A stretch of DNA of 64,000 nucleotides from Sphaerolaimus hirsutus. Its lineage: Eukaryota; Nematoda; Chromadorea; Monhysterida; Sphaerolaimidae. The stretch is from positions 26,870,352-26,934,351 of the forward strand of contig OZ038453.1 of assembly GCA_964036195.1 (NCBI GenBank), in the 5' to 3' direction. The notes under the pieces were generated by a model. It saw only the letters and a program-made list of their open reading frames with translations, was not told the origin of the DNA and did not search any database. The position numbers and the translations under genes are program-made. Shown here piece by piece: positions 1 through 12,135 of the stretch (positions within the stretch are counted from its first letter, which is position 1; the number at the start of each line of letters is the position of its first letter).

Positions 1-17
1 CGGGTTTACAAGTTTAC

Positions 18-3000
18 AGGCAGAGGGCCATAAAACGTGTCACAAACAAAATTTTGGACCTTGCGCAGCCTGTGCTCAGCAGACTGCAAAGTATGCACAT
101 AATCACACCATGGATTAATCACACATGGACATTTATTTGAATTCAAACTCACTGACTGGCGTGGCAGCACGGGACATATTCGTGTAATTTGTGTGAAAAA
201 AAGTTGCCATAAATACGTTCAGGGAACGCAGTGTCTCTGAGACATATACCATGGCAGAATATCGGTTGGAAATATGATGGAGACTGGTGGAATTTGGGCA
301 CACTGTGATAATATGACCGTGACCAGATTGTCTGGCAGGTGCCGAATTTGTAAATTGATGTGGAAGGAGCTACAAAGTTGTTGTTTTTGGTGTGATTTTA
401 CTGCAGCTATATATGAAGGGTGTTCTTCTAAAAGTACCAATCTACAAATTTTTCAAATTTGAGTTAGGACCATTTTTGGGGTCCCCAAAAAAACGCGCTT
501 CAAAAAAATATATGATTTGTGGGGGTGCGAAATTCAATTTTGAGATATGGGGGGTTGAAAAATACAAAAAAATAGCAAAATACAATTAATGTAATTAAAA
601 AAGTACCGATCTACAGGCTTTTTCAGCTTTTGCATCTTGAAAAGTACCGATCTACACCTTTTTTTCAAAATTGTGCTTTTAAAGATATACTCGGCAGACA
701 TGATACTATACAATGAGTTGCATGATGTCATATCATGCACGCTGTATCCAACCCGTAGAACTCGGTTTTGGTGACTCGTGCTTACGCATATACGGAATGA
801 GACTATTCAATTGTGCCCGCACAATTCAAACCCCTGTCAAAGTGTAGTTGAGTTTTTTGGCATGATGCCATCCAAGCGTCGTCTGGATCTGAATAAATAC
901 AAAACGGGAACGTTTTCTGAATTCAAAATTTTGAACGTAACAAGTTTTCGTCAAAATGAATCGATAGCGTGTAACTTTTCTAAATATGAATTAGATTAAA
1001 CGTAGGTAAACATATAATCAAAAATTTGCAGCACCTATCGGCACAAAAATTGGAGTAAACGAGTGCGTAAAGAACAGCACATTTTTATTTTCCTTCTTAC
1101 TATCTTTATATTTTCTTTTTTACTAAATTCCTTTCTTGTTCGCTCTACAAGAACAAAATATAACTTTCCAATTTTGTAGAATGATATGTCCGTTGACTAT
1201 ACATATTGACATATTTACGACCCACTGTGCACCATTTTTCTACCGTATTTAAGATGTATCGCACTTCGCTGTTCAGTAAGATGTTGAATTTCATTGACGC
1301 TCAGCGTAGGGAAACATAAGTGGACCAAACCTGTATAATATCATGTCTGCCGACTATACCGATCTGCATAATATTTTTTGTGCTTCTAAAAGTACCGATG
1401 TCAGATCGGCACTTTTCAGCACAAAAGCTCATTTTGTGCTCTTTTATTATGGGTAAAAGTACCGATTTTGTGTTTTTAAAGGTAGTGCTCTTCATGCGCT
1501 TCACAAATTGTACCGTTAGAAGTACCGATCTACAATGCAGGCAATTCACTAAATTTTATTGCTAGTTACACAAGTGTCACCCAAAGACTATACCACGCGT
1601 AACAATAACCAACAATATACCCAAAGTACCCATACCAATACTCATGTCCTCAGTAGTGATGTTAAAGGCACCGGGAAAAATGGCACCGCACCGCACCGGC
1701 ACCTTTGCCAACGCATGAAAAGGGCACCTGGCACCCTGGGGCACCGGCCAGAAAATGGCACCGCACCGCACCGGCACCGGTGCCATTCGGAAAAAAATGG
1801 CACCGGCATTGAAGGGCACCGGCGGGTTGCCGCCGGTGCTAGCACCGAAAGGCACCGCACCGGGCTGGAATTTCAGAAGTAAATATCGGGCAGTTTCTCA
1901 GTGGTCACACATTCGGAAGTGCATATATCCATGAATTTTCAACCGATTTTGATGGTTGAGCACTTAAAATGATCAGAATAATGTGGCGATCACTTTTATC
2001 AAGCAATTACAATGATTACAAATGAATGATAAAATATTTAATTCACTACAATGCCCATAGCCACTATTGTCTACTGATCGGAGTCGTTGCCGTACAGAGA
2101 ATGGAACTATCGCTGTCATAAACTGACAACAAATTTTGAGCAAAAAAGTAAAAGAAATATAAAATATAAAAATGATTTAAAATTCAACAAAATTTTAGAT
2201 TCACTCATCAGATCATGTATCAGGTATAACGGATTTCACAGTAGGTATATTTATTTGATGGGATGTTTACAAAATAGGCAAAAAACGGTTGGGTAAATAT
2301 ATCGCTGTTTTTTTGAAAAATGAATAAGCACATATAATACTATGGACAAAATTGCACAGCACATGAAGCCTTGGCCGGTGCCTTCTCCGGTGCCTTTTAC
2401 TTTGCCCTGGTGCTAGCACCTTTGGCACCGGCAAAAAATGGCACCGCACCGCACCGGCACCGGTGCTATTCTGAAAAAAATGGCACCGGCACAGGCATGG
2501 CACCTCTGAAGTTTGCAATGGCATCGCACCAGCACCGGTGCTGGTGCCCTTCGGTGCCCAGCACCGGGGCACCGGTGCCCTGGTGCCTTTACATCACTAG
2601 TCCTCAGCGCGAAAAGACCCGGGGATATTTCGAGGGGGGGTTAATTCAAATCGTTTTTTTTAATGTTTGGTTAATTCAACGTTTTTTTGAGGAAATATGG
2701 TATCTAGAACAACTATTTCAGTCAAATGTCTAGCAAATTTTTGGTGTCGCATTCCACCATGTCACACCAGAATGAAATCAAATCCCCAATTCCTGAAGCT
2801 CATGTGTGGTCCATAATGCAAGCGACACATGCTTTCTGCAGTTTCAGTGTCCATAGTCTGTCTTCGAATTGCATCATTTTGTTGCTTGGGCATTTTAAAT
2901 TCCACTCTAGACACTGTGTTCAGTTGCAACAGTATCACCTGTACATTGGATGTTCACTTTTGACATATTCCAAAGCATTCTACTTTTGACACTTAACACA

Positions 3001-6000
3001 TAACATTACCTTAAGGCGGTGTTTACACTCAACTCAACGGTGTGATGACACAATTTTTTTCTTCAAAGTTCCATGTCTCAATGAAAAAGTTTCTGAAAAA
3101 TGAATATATACTCATGCACTATCCATACTTCACCGCTTTTTTCTCGAATATAAGGAACTTTTCCACTGAGATATGATACTTTAAAAAAGCACATTGATTT
3201 TTGGTGGCCGTTCAAGGCCAAAAAATTGATGGAAACAAATGTTTACCCTTTTTTTGGAATTTTGACAAAATGATGGAAAAACACCTAATGAAGGCACCCA
3301 CACTACTGCAAATCACAATCAGTTGAAACCCTCTCAGTAGTGAGTGCCCCCCTCAAGTGAATGACTTGCTATTACGGTACTGATGCTGGTTACTTTCACT
3401 TGCTGCCAGTCAACATAAAAATATCGGGCTGGCAAGTTAACGGTTTTCTATTTGGTACTAAAGTGAAATATTGGAATCATGCCAAAGCTCAGTTATATCA
3501 TTTATGAAAACTACAGAAAAAGGAAAATAAAAGCACCAAAGGTGCTGCTACATGTTCATTGAATCAAAAACCAGCAATAAATGCAGGGGCTAGTGAAATT
3601 TGTACTATGGAAGGTAGTCACAATAACTACCCCTCAAAATATGTGTCACCCTGAACAAAGCAGTTTTTGATGACTTGTTCTCAACTGAAAAAAAGCATAA
3701 ACACTTTTTTCCTGAAATTGTGTTCTCTGAAATCTGAATGTATGGCAAATAACCAGAACACAATTTCCATTCTGATCATGTAATCAATGACATCTTCAGC
3801 TATACATTTTCAATTTCTATCTATCAGCACTGTAGTTTTTATACCATGGGTTTAATAATCGTGAGCATTACATTTTTATCATTGATGATGTTGGATTGAT
3901 CTGCAGCCTCCCCAGTCACATGCAACATAAATCCTTCCTTGTGCCACATCTTGTCATTTTGTGTTAACTCTTCCATAACATCAGTTATGTCTACTTCAAG
4001 CCACTTTGATTCAGCCTCTGACCTGGTGAATTTCTGCTGCACTGTAATTGAACTGTCCAGCTGAAAAAAAAACAGTGGGAAAAACAGCCAGTAAAGAAAT
4101 AATAGAAGGTAGTATCATATTAAGCAGGGATTGAAAAATCACAATTTGAATCACCTCATTTGTAAAATCAACTTTTTTAAATAACATAAGTTTTAGATCT
4201 CCCAAGTTGTTATGGTCAGTGTTGAAAGAACAAGCATTGAAAACAGTATTTATCAAGGTTGAAAAAAGCTGAAATTTTAGGTACTCATTCACCAGGTATT
4301 TTGCAATTTTTGCATGTGGATTACCATGGTGCCTGTTTTCATTCATTTTGTTGTATCTTTAATCACAAGCCTTCCATTTCTGCATGTTACCATCAAACCA
4401 TGTAGTATGTTATTGTTATATGTTAGTGTAGTATATAAATGCAACCCATGTGCTTATACATACCATGTGAAAAATCACTTGCATTATGTTAGTCTCCATT
4501 GCAACCTTACATTTAACAACATGCATTTTCTTGTCACATTACTTAAACACCACTCATGAATTTCACTTGCCACATCCACATTCCACCCTTCTTAGAACAT
4601 TTACTTTTATAATTTGCACTATAAAAGTTAATCACATTGACCTGACCCCCCTGCAGCACTCTGCCCACAGTGATTTTCACATCTCCATTTGGCACAGATG
4701 TGAGCCAGAATCCCATCACAGCCCTAGTGGGTTTTGCTGACGCATGCATCCCATTTTTTGCAGTAAACTGTATTTGTAACACTTTGGTTGAATCCATTGT
4801 TGATGACAGTTTGATGGATGCTGTGAAAGTAAAGCATGGCTCATCTCTAGAAAGAATATTGTGTGTATTAATTTCAAATTAAATATCCCACATTTTTCGA
4901 TACCACAGCTCAAAATTGTTATACCCCACATACAGGAAAGTTCAATATGGTCAATATGTTGAGGGTTTACTTGGGGAGTTCAAGTGATTGAGGAAATATG
5001 TTAATTAATAAAATGCAATGTGTTTTTTTACACCCATGTTGTAACATGTCATGTCAAATTGTATCATTTACCGTATTTCTTCTTATAGAACGGCACCTCC
5101 AATAGAACGACAGGTTTTGGCACGTTTTTGCGCTCACGTAAACAATAGAACGGCAGCCTCCAATTGAACAGCACCTCCAATAGAACGACAGGTTTTGGCA
5201 CGTTTTTGCGCTCACGTAAACAATAGAACGGCAGCCTCCAATTGAACAGCACCTCCAATAGTACGGCAGGTAAAAATGTGTTGGGAGTGTGCCAAAGCAC
5301 AAAAATAACTCGTAAAGCGATGATGAGAATGTTCAAAGCATTCAAATAGGTGTTAAAATCTCAAATGAATGCCTTAATGTTAAAATATTGCTCAAGTTCT
5401 TTAAAAATGCTATATTGAAATGAGAAATGTGTGAAAAAATTGGGCTATTTACACAGGTCCCGGCCGGGGACCGGGACCCGGCAAAAAATAATTTTTAGTC
5501 AAAAGTGAATAATTGGCGTGTATGGGTTATTTGCATGTTAATAAGGTGAATTATCACCAGATTAGCATGCACAAAATTTTTGAAAGACGGTTACACCCGC
5601 GGATGCATATTCTTTGGGCGGGTGTGTAAAATTATTCTGATTACCGTATTACCTCGAATTATCCCCCCCTTAAATTAACCCCCCCCTCGAATTAACCCCC
5701 CCCTCAAAATGGGCTGGGGAAATAATAAACCCCCCCCTCGAAATACCCCCCCCCTTCGGAATGATGTACGTCATGTACACAATAAATACGTCATGTATGC
5801 AATGTACATGATGTATATTACTGTTAATTTGCATTGCAGCTACACATAGACTAGTTTGTGTAGTTATCTCCGGTTTTATGTCCAAATATATCCTGTTTCG
5901 ACACATTTATTACCTGTTTTGGGTATGAAAATGCCTACTATTTACTACGATCCTTACGAAAATTTCTGACGAAAAAATAAAACCCCCCCTCGAATAAACC

Positions 6001-7441
6001 CCCCCCCCTCGAATTAACCCCCCCTCAAATTTTGCTGGCGAAATAATAAACCCCCATGGGGGTATTTCGAGGTAATACGGTAGTCTCAAATTTGGCATGT
6101 GTGTACTCCTTTGTTTAGTGATGCCGTTTAGTGATTCATATGCCAAATTCTGGGCAGTTACCGGTTTTTATTTTATTTATACTTTTAATTTCAGTCCCCG
6201 ACTGGGGACATTCGTCCCCGGCAGGGGACAAATTTTTAGTCCCCTGCCAGGGACGAACGTCCCCGGTCGGGGACAAAAATTCTTAGTTTACTGGAAAAAA
6301 ATTTTTCTCACTGGGGACGTTTGACCCCGGTTGGGGCCATTTCGACATTGCCGGGGACCGGGCCTCCGGCAGGATTTTGATCACTATACAAAAATACGGT
6401 GATCAAAAAAAATTAAAGTATAAATAAAATAAAAACCGGTAACCGCCCGGAGCTAAAATTCGGCATGCGTACTCACTAAACAAAGGAGTACACGCATGCC
6501 AAATTTGAGACTAATCGGAATAATTTTACACACCCGCCCAAAGAATATGCATCGGCGGGTGTAACCGTCTTGCAAAAATGTTGTGCATGCTAATTTGGTG
6601 ATAATTCACCTTATTAACATGCAAATAACCCATACACGCCAATTATTCACTTTTGAAAAAAATTATTTTTTTTTGCCGGGTCCTGGCCCCTGGCTGGGAC
6701 CTGTGTAAATAGCCAAAAAATTGGTGGACAAAATAGAATGGCTGCCTCCAATAGAATGGCACCTCTGATAGAACGGCAGGTAAAGAAGTTGGCGAAAAAA
6801 ATAGAACGGCGCTCTTCTATTAGAAGAAATACAGTAATTATCCAATACACTCTCTGCACCTGGTTTTGCCATGAAAGTGTATCGATTGTACCACTCTCTG
6901 AATTTTTGTTGGTTTTCTAATTTGTCCATCAGCTTTTTCATCATTGGTGCTTCCAGAAACTCTGCTGGAATGTCATGTGTCACCTTTGGCAGCTCCTTCA
7001 TGCCAAGCAGATTTAAGATATGTTGTTGCACTTCAAGGTATGTACTCTGTTCCTGTTCCTATGTACAGAATTATAAGTTCATTATTCAACAAATTCATTG
7101 CATTTTGGGTGAAGTATTGCAATTATTGAGTTTTCTGACAGATCACACTTTAGTTCACAAGGGAAAGGTATAATTTACAGTTTATTCTTAATTAGTTCCC
7201 CTAGATAATTGTTCTTCATCAGATTTCTTTGAGTGGGAGACTAATTGTAGTCACTAAAAAAAGTCTACATTAATGATAAAAATAAATGACTCACAGTTAT
7301 ATTGTCTTGATCAGCACAATAGCCACATGTTTTTGCACACCTGACTTTGGCAACATCTGTGTTACATTGATGACTGTCCACATATCTGTGGCAATTACTG
7401 TTGATGTCTGAACAAGCCTCTGTTGTGTTACTGTTGGGGTA
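18..7441 (-). CDS. TGF-beta superfamily ligand-like gene with ShKT domain (multi-exon, runs off left edge)
   Basis: Exons in transcript order, with GT-AG sites and matching phases: 7441-7295, 7058-6860, 4844-4642, 4060-3845, 2938-2768, 369-217, 83-18. The first encodes a six-cysteine ShKT motif ending CAKTCGYC. The next three resemble a TGF-beta/activin-type propeptide: an N-terminal helix (ILNLLGMKELP), a strand region (VLQIQFTAKNG), and the WLEVDITDVM segment typical of the propeptide straitjacket. Exon 2938-2768 carries a dibasic AIRR site followed by a mature-like start (CRLHYGPHMSFRNWGFDF). The secreted precursor would be cleaved by a furin-like protease to release a signalling ligand. 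Oddities: the C-x-G-x-C pair of the cystine knot is not visible in 369-217, and the last two exons are the least certain. The TGF-beta assignment is by motif memory, not by a search. The introns hold hAT, Mutator-like and TA-flanked elements. Confidence 0.55.
425..1545. repeat. inverted-repeat element with AAAGTACCGATCTACA motifs
   Basis: The motif AAAAGTACCGATCTACA or close variants recurs at about 429, 601, 640, 1389, 1449 and 1519. Segment 685-706 (CTCGGCAGACATGATACTATAC) is repeated inverted near 1334-1357. No clear target duplication was found, so the family is unassigned. It lies in the last intron region of the TGF-beta-like gene. Confidence 0.45.
1654..2599. mobile_element. non-autonomous hAT element with GGCACC repeats
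   Basis: The ends are TAGTGATGTTAAAGG and CTTTACATCACTA, flanked by an exact 8-bp duplication GTCCTCAG (1646-1653 and 2600-2607). TAGTGATG ends plus an 8-bp duplication are hAT hallmarks. Both subterminal regions are dense in GGCACCG/CGGTGCC units that could bind transposase. The AT-rich core has no credible transposase ORF. Confidence 0.8.
3001..3838. other. intronic stretch, no gene seen
   Basis: No coding signal on either strand. The piece 3011-3210 (starting AAGGCGGTGTTTACACTC) resembles 8340-8400 plus 10868-10920, where the mirror-image end GTAAACACTGCCTTA occurs, so it is probably an old MITE relic. The rest looks like intron of the TGF-beta-like gene. Confidence 0.4.
5443..6714. mobile_element. 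non-autonomous Mutator-like element, about 210-bp terminal inverted repeats
   Basis: Long inverted arms (5443-5645 and 6500-6714) begin GGCTATTTACACAGG and are flanked by a 9-bp duplication AAAAAATTG (5434-5442, 6715-6723). A 9-bp duplication with long arms is the Mutator signature. The interior has GTCCCCG/CGGGGAC palindromes (about 6190-6365) and a TA-flanked MITE at 5644-6080. There is no transposase ORF. Confidence 0.75.
5644..6080. mobile_element. C-rich TA-flanked MITE
   Basis: The ends CCGTATTACCTCGAATTA and TATTTCGAGGTAATACGG are flanked by TA. Runs of CCCCCC alternate with CTCGAAATA or CTCGAATTA units. It belongs to the family seen at 8731, 29098-29519, 29624-30037, 55781-56232 and 57446-58657. 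It is inserted near the inner border of the left arm of the Mutator-like element. Confidence 0.75.
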
Positions 7442-7794
7442 CTGTGGGGTTGTTGTTGTGTTAAGAGTATGTGTGTCATAGCAAGTATTTAGCATATTTG
7501 CATGTTTCTACATCTATGTATGCTAGAAACAACAATTAAGCCATAGGTGTTGGAAAAAAATCCCCCCTTGGATTACCTCACCCCTCAAAATTTGTTATCT
7601 GAAACAATAAACCCCCTGGGTTTATCTTTAAAAAATATGATATGTATGTTATTGTTCACTTGCTACAAAGATATTGTACTTTGAACAACTCCATAATGAT
7701 CCTATATTCTGTCTTTAACTATTCTTTTTTTAAATGAGAATTTTTTATCAGGTGAGAACACCAAATTAAGTGGATCAAGTAAAGTGAATTTCCA

Positions 7795-7979
7795 GTGCCA
7801 TTCACCACAATGAATGGCCAGGACAAACCAGAGTTGTCCGTTCTGGAAGGGCACTCCTCCTGCAGGGTCTCCTTCTGCCCACGAGGTGCCGATTGCACAC
7901 TGGCAGCTGGCTCCGTGCCAACAAGAAGCATCTATGCAGAAATGTGTACCTTTGCCGTCCCAACCCTGATCTCTTGGAA
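7795..7979 (-). other. possible upstream cysteine-rich exon of the TGF-beta-like gene
   Basis: After an acceptor (TTTTCATATTTCCAG) the minus strand stays open and encodes a Cys-rich stretch containing FCIDASCWHGASCQCAIG. Composition and spacing suggest a small disulfide domain. It lies 350 bp upstream of the ShKT exon on the same strand, so it could be an earlier exon. I could not find a donor whose phase joins it cleanly to 7441, so the link is unproven. Confidence 0.35.
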
Positions 7980-8040
7980 CTGGAAATATGAAAACTGATT
8001 GAGCTGGTGGGTTGCATACTGTGACAGATTAACAACAATA

Positions 8041-8402
8041 AATGACATAATGTTGGTTTTTTAACTATGTTTGATCACTTTTTTGTTGGAAAGTTATAGA
8101 AATTAATCTTCATTAGCAGTTTTTCATATCTTTACTAGAATTACGGTAATGATAGCTCATAACCATAGATACAGAAGTACATTGAGTGATTACGTGACCA
8201 TTTTTTTTTAAGTGAGGTTTTATCAAAAAAATTCATCGTCACAAACCGCGAAAAATTTGTGATGACAAATTTTTTTTAAATCCTATCATTTATGAACGAC
8301 TAGAAAAAATCACCTGAAACTTTGCATGCATGTATATTCCTATAGTATCTATAGTTCACTGCCTTTTCACGAAAATACGATACTTTTACATTGAGATATG
8401 AC
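8041..8402. other. intergenic stretch, MITE relic
   Basis: No coding signal. It contains a short palindrome (GTCACAAACCGCGAAAAATTTGTGATGAC near 8239-8267) and the left part of a relic whose right part resumes at 10869 beyond the hAT insertion. Confidence 0.35.
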
Positions 8403-8730
8403 TAGTGATGTGAAAAGCGCCAGACTTTTGGCGCCAAGCGCCAAAAGCGCCATGGCGCTTTTGGCATGCGAGCGCCAAGCGCCAATGGCGCCACAGCAAA
8501 ATAGCGCCAAGCGCCAAAAGCGCCATGGCGCTTTTCTAGACCATGGCGCCAAGCGCCAATGGCGCCAGGGGATGATGGCGCCAAGCGCCAATAGCGCCAG
8601 CGCCAAAAAATTTTGCTGCATAAAGTGCAGCGATGCAAATGCAGTGCTATCTATTTGTTTGTCAACTGGTTCCCATCCCAATTCAAAGCTTGCTGACAAG
8701 TAGCACTATCCAGTGCTGTATACACATATA

Positions 8731-10040
8731 CCATATTTCCTCGAAATACCCCCCTTCAATTAACCCCCCCCTCGAAATACACCCCGTCTGGAATAAGGTA
8801 GATCATGTATCCAATGAACATGATACATTTATAGCTGCGAATTTACATCGCAGCTATACACGGCCTTGTTTATGGAACAATCCATGATCAGGGTTGGTTT
8901 TATAAAAATTCATTTTAGTAAAATTGTATAAAAATTGTATAAAAATTTTATTTTATTTTTATTTTATTCTTGTTTCATTTTATTTTATTTTATTTTATTC
9001 CCAAAAGTAATTAATAAAATAAAATGACACATTTTACAAAAATTTTACAAAAATTGTACAAAAATTTTACAAAAAATCAGAAACATGCATGCAAGGTCAG
9101 AAAAATGTTATAATTAGACCTATACATGAAAAACCTGTGACAAGTTTTTCCCTTACTTTTCAAAAGTTGCTTGCAGTATGTATTGTTAGCTAGCTGCAAG
9201 TGTAAAGTTACAATTATGGATAAGAATGGTTTGCATTTTCAGTAGAAGGACTACTGGAGTGTGCTGGGCACATTTGTAAAATGTCATGCAAAATGTCAAT
9301 TGTCATGACAAATGTAAAGTAAAGTATCAATTGTCATGCAAAATGTCAAGTGCCATGTAAAATTTCAAGCAGAGTGGCAATTGTCATGACAAATGTCATG
9401 CAAAGTGTAAATTGTGTATCCAAATCTTGTGTTTTTGTATCCAAATGTTCACATAAGATTTGGAGTGAACAACAACACAATTTGGATACAAAACATAAGA
9501 TTTCGAAATAAAACATGAGATTTGAACACAATTTGCTTGACAATTGATTCTTTAATTTTTACATGTCATGACATTGACACTTTGCATGACATTTTACATG
9601 ACATTTGATACTTTACAATGCTTGGGACTGCCCCCAGATCCATGGATAAACAGGTAGAGACTCAAGCAATGAGACAAAATTTTACAAAAAAACTGAATTT
9701 TTATACAATTTTACAAAAAATACAAATTTTTATACAATTTTACAAAAATTTTACAAAAATTTGAATTTTTATACAATTTTTATTTTTATTCTTAAATTTT
9801 TCATTTTATTTTATTTTATTTTATTCTTGAATATTTCATTTTATTTTTATTTTATTTTTATTTTTTTCTGAGATTTTGCCAACCCTGTCCATGATAATAT
9901 GACCAAAATATATCCTATTTGGTCAATTTATAAATTTTGGGTACAAAAAACTATACTTTACTACGACGCTTCATAAAAATTCCCCCCCCCCCCCCGAATA
10001 AGCCCCCCCTCGAAAGGGTTTGTTCTTCATGTAACACACT
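8731..10040. mobile_element. truncated C-rich TA-flanked MITE
   Basis: The left end CCATATTTCCTCGAAATACC follows TA at 8729. The C-rich part resumes at about 9980-10020 after a nested hAT. No right terminus is present, so the right end was lost or destroyed near 10040. Confidence 0.55.
8889..9887. mobile_element. non-autonomous hAT element (CAGGGTTGG ends)
   Basis: The ends CAGGGTTGGTTTTATAAAAA and TTTTGCCAACCCTG are flanked by an exact 8-bp duplication TCCATGAT (8881-8888, 9888-9895). The interior is made of TTTTATTTTA and TTTTACAAAAATT units with a central palindromic insert (about 9262-9630) of TGTCATGCAAAATGTC units. A second copy of the family is at 60895-61925. Confidence 0.85.
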
Positions 10041-10058
10041 TACAGTAACACATTTACT

Positions 10059-10571
10059 CAGGGGTCTCCTAGGGGGGGGCTGGGGGGGGGGCTCCCCCCC
10101 CCAAATCGGCCAGCTATCTATCTATCCCGGAGGCCGCTCAGCTATCTATCTATCCCGAGGCAAAATTTTTGGCTACTACCCCCAAAGACCCCCCCCAAAT
10201 CGCTCAGCTATCTATCTATCTGGAGTGGTTTTTGAGAAATTTTGCCCGATTTTTGCTCAAAATCACCAATTTTCGCACCTTTTTATAGTTTTTCACCTTC
10301 AAAATCGTGCTTTCCGGCTGTATACATGGTTATATACATATTTTTAGCCATTTTATACCCACTTTTGGCTACTTTTAACTGATTATAAGCGATTTTTTCC
10401 CCTTTCTGCCTTCTTAACCTTGAAAAAGCATATATATTGTGCCCCCGCCAGCCCCCGCAATACCCCCCCCCAGCCCCCCCCCCAGAAATTTTTTCCAGCT
10501 ATCTATCCCTCCGGAGGAGCGATTTGCTATCTATCCAGCCCCCGCAAGGGCCAAAATCCTGGAGACCCCTG
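10059..10571. mobile_element. non-autonomous hAT element (CAGGGGTCTCC ends)
   Basis: The ends CAGGGGTCTCC and GGAGACCCCTG are flanked by an exact 8-bp duplication CATTTACT (10051-10058, 10572-10579). The interior has G and C homopolymer runs and several AGCTATCTATC units. Related fragments occur near 24030-24110, 24545 and 26935-27050. Confidence 0.75.
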
Positions 10572-12135
10572 CATTTACTTATGTAACTCATGCAGGCAAG
10601 GTCTGTTTACATAAGAAAAATGATTATTTTTTGTACTACTTGGCGCTTTTTTGGCACTTTATAAAACGCTAGCACCAAGCGCCAATGGCGCCACAGCATC
10701 ATAGCGCCAAGCGCCAAAAGCGCCATGGCGCTTTTCCGAAGCACAGCGCCGAGCGCCAATGGCGCCACAGCAAAAAGGCGCCAAGCGCCAAAAGCGCCAT
10801 GGCGCTTTTTGCTTTGGCGCTAGCGCCAAGCGCCAGCGCCATGGCGCTTTTACATCACTAGATATGACACTTTAAAAAATGGTTGCATCGTCAATCAATG
10901 TATTGTAAACACTGCCTTAACCATCTTCAATAATCAATGAATACTGTGCTTTTGAGTGAATACTTACTAAGACAGTTGGGAAAGAAATTGCGGAACATGT
11001 GATCACACGTCTCTGTGTGTTCCCAAAAATGGTGATCACATACTTTGCTATGCTAAACGCTTGTACCCCACGTGTTGGAACAACAAATGTGCATGAACTT
11101 TCTGTGTCACACATTGTCACAGCAAATAATGTGCTTGTTTTTATTTATTTATTTAACACTCGTACCGCTACTGGCTCTACAAGTCACGGGCATATACTAA
11201 CAACATACAAAAGGAAAATAGACGAGAGCAATATTAAAATTAAAATACGTTTTCATATTGAACAAAGAGCAAAAGTTGAGAACCATTTGTTTTTTAAAAT
11301 ACCGGTAATAGTTATTCGAATACAATCGATATTTAAGGCAGCCTAACATGATACCACTGCACGCAAATAGACAGAACTATATAGTAGGTGATAACAGGAA
11401 TATAAAACAGAAATATCCTAAGCCCTACAAAAGTTCAACATACTAGTAACATAAATTTACCACTAAGGCGAGCGATCTATAACAAGATATAAACGAGAGA
11501 ATCTATGATACCAGGGCCCTGGTTTTACTCTTAAAACGACGGTACAACGATTGTTGGTTATATGTAATATTCAATTTTGGCGTAGTGAGTCTAGAGTGTA
11601 TGTATCGCTGAATAAACTGTCGGGCTGCATGTGGAAGTTAAAATCCCATGCTTTGTCCGAATATAAGCGATTTCAATGTCCTCTACCTCACGATGTAGGT
11701 GATAATACTATTTTAACCTACTTTTCGCCATATCAGTATACACATTACTATGATCAGAGATGTATGTAAAACAAACAGTGAACAGTTTGATACGTATATA
11801 AATACCTACTTGATCATGATCAGAGGCTAGTAATATACTTATCTAATGCTGTGATGTGGGTCAATATTAATTTTCGCGATTTTGCACAGATAGCTCGTGA
11901 TATCTGTGCAAAGCGGCATATCGGATCCACAGAGCAAATCTCTTGTGCACATTTTTCTTCACAGCACTCAGAGCATAATTCCCTTAGCAGTTTCTCGCGC
12001 CAATATATAATACTCATATCTTGGCACCCGTACAAATAGTGTTGAAGGGTTGGCCAGAAATCATGGCCATATTTTTTACATAATTTGCAAGAAGTCCACT
12101 GTTTTTTCCCCGTCCTACTTAATCTGAATTGTTGC

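Larger units (their letters stand above)
5071..6834. mobile_element. TA-flanked MITE (outermost of a three-level nest)
   Basis: The terminal inverted repeats CCGTATTTCTTCTTATAGAA and its complement (TTCTATTAGAAGAAATACAG) are flanked by TA (5069-5070, 6835-6836). Just inside the left end is a tandem duplication of about 70 bp (5092-5255) built from CCTCCAATAGAACG units. It lies in an intron of the TGF-beta-like gene and contains the Mutator-like element at 5443-6714. Confidence 0.7.
8403..10860. mobile_element. hAT element with GCGCCA repeats, host to nested insertions
   Basis: The ends TAGTGATGTGAAAAGCGCC and GGCGCTTTTACATCACTA are flanked by an exact 8-bp duplication GATATGAC (8395-8402, 10861-10868). 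Subterminal zones 8415-8610 and 10640-10850 are packed with GCGCCA/TGGCGC units. It shares its terminal sequence with the GGCACC-repeat element at 1654-2599 but not its subterminal repeat. The interior holds a truncated TA-flanked MITE and two complete hAT insertions. Confidence 0.8.

Noticed and set aside
219-440. 73-codon minus-strand ORF as the end of the TGF-beta mature domain
   Set aside because: Its ...CAQIPPVSIIF... frame is superficially like a ligand C-terminus, but the acceptor phase from exon 2938-2768 selects a different frame (exon 369-217).
8398-8703. ORFs of about 100 codons in the GCGCCA block
   Set aside because: They are translations of the repeat itself; the composition is fixed by the hexamer.
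9937-10672. Pro/Gly-rich ORFs over C and G runs
   Set aside because: They come from homopolymer runs inside hAT and TA-flanked MITE sequence.
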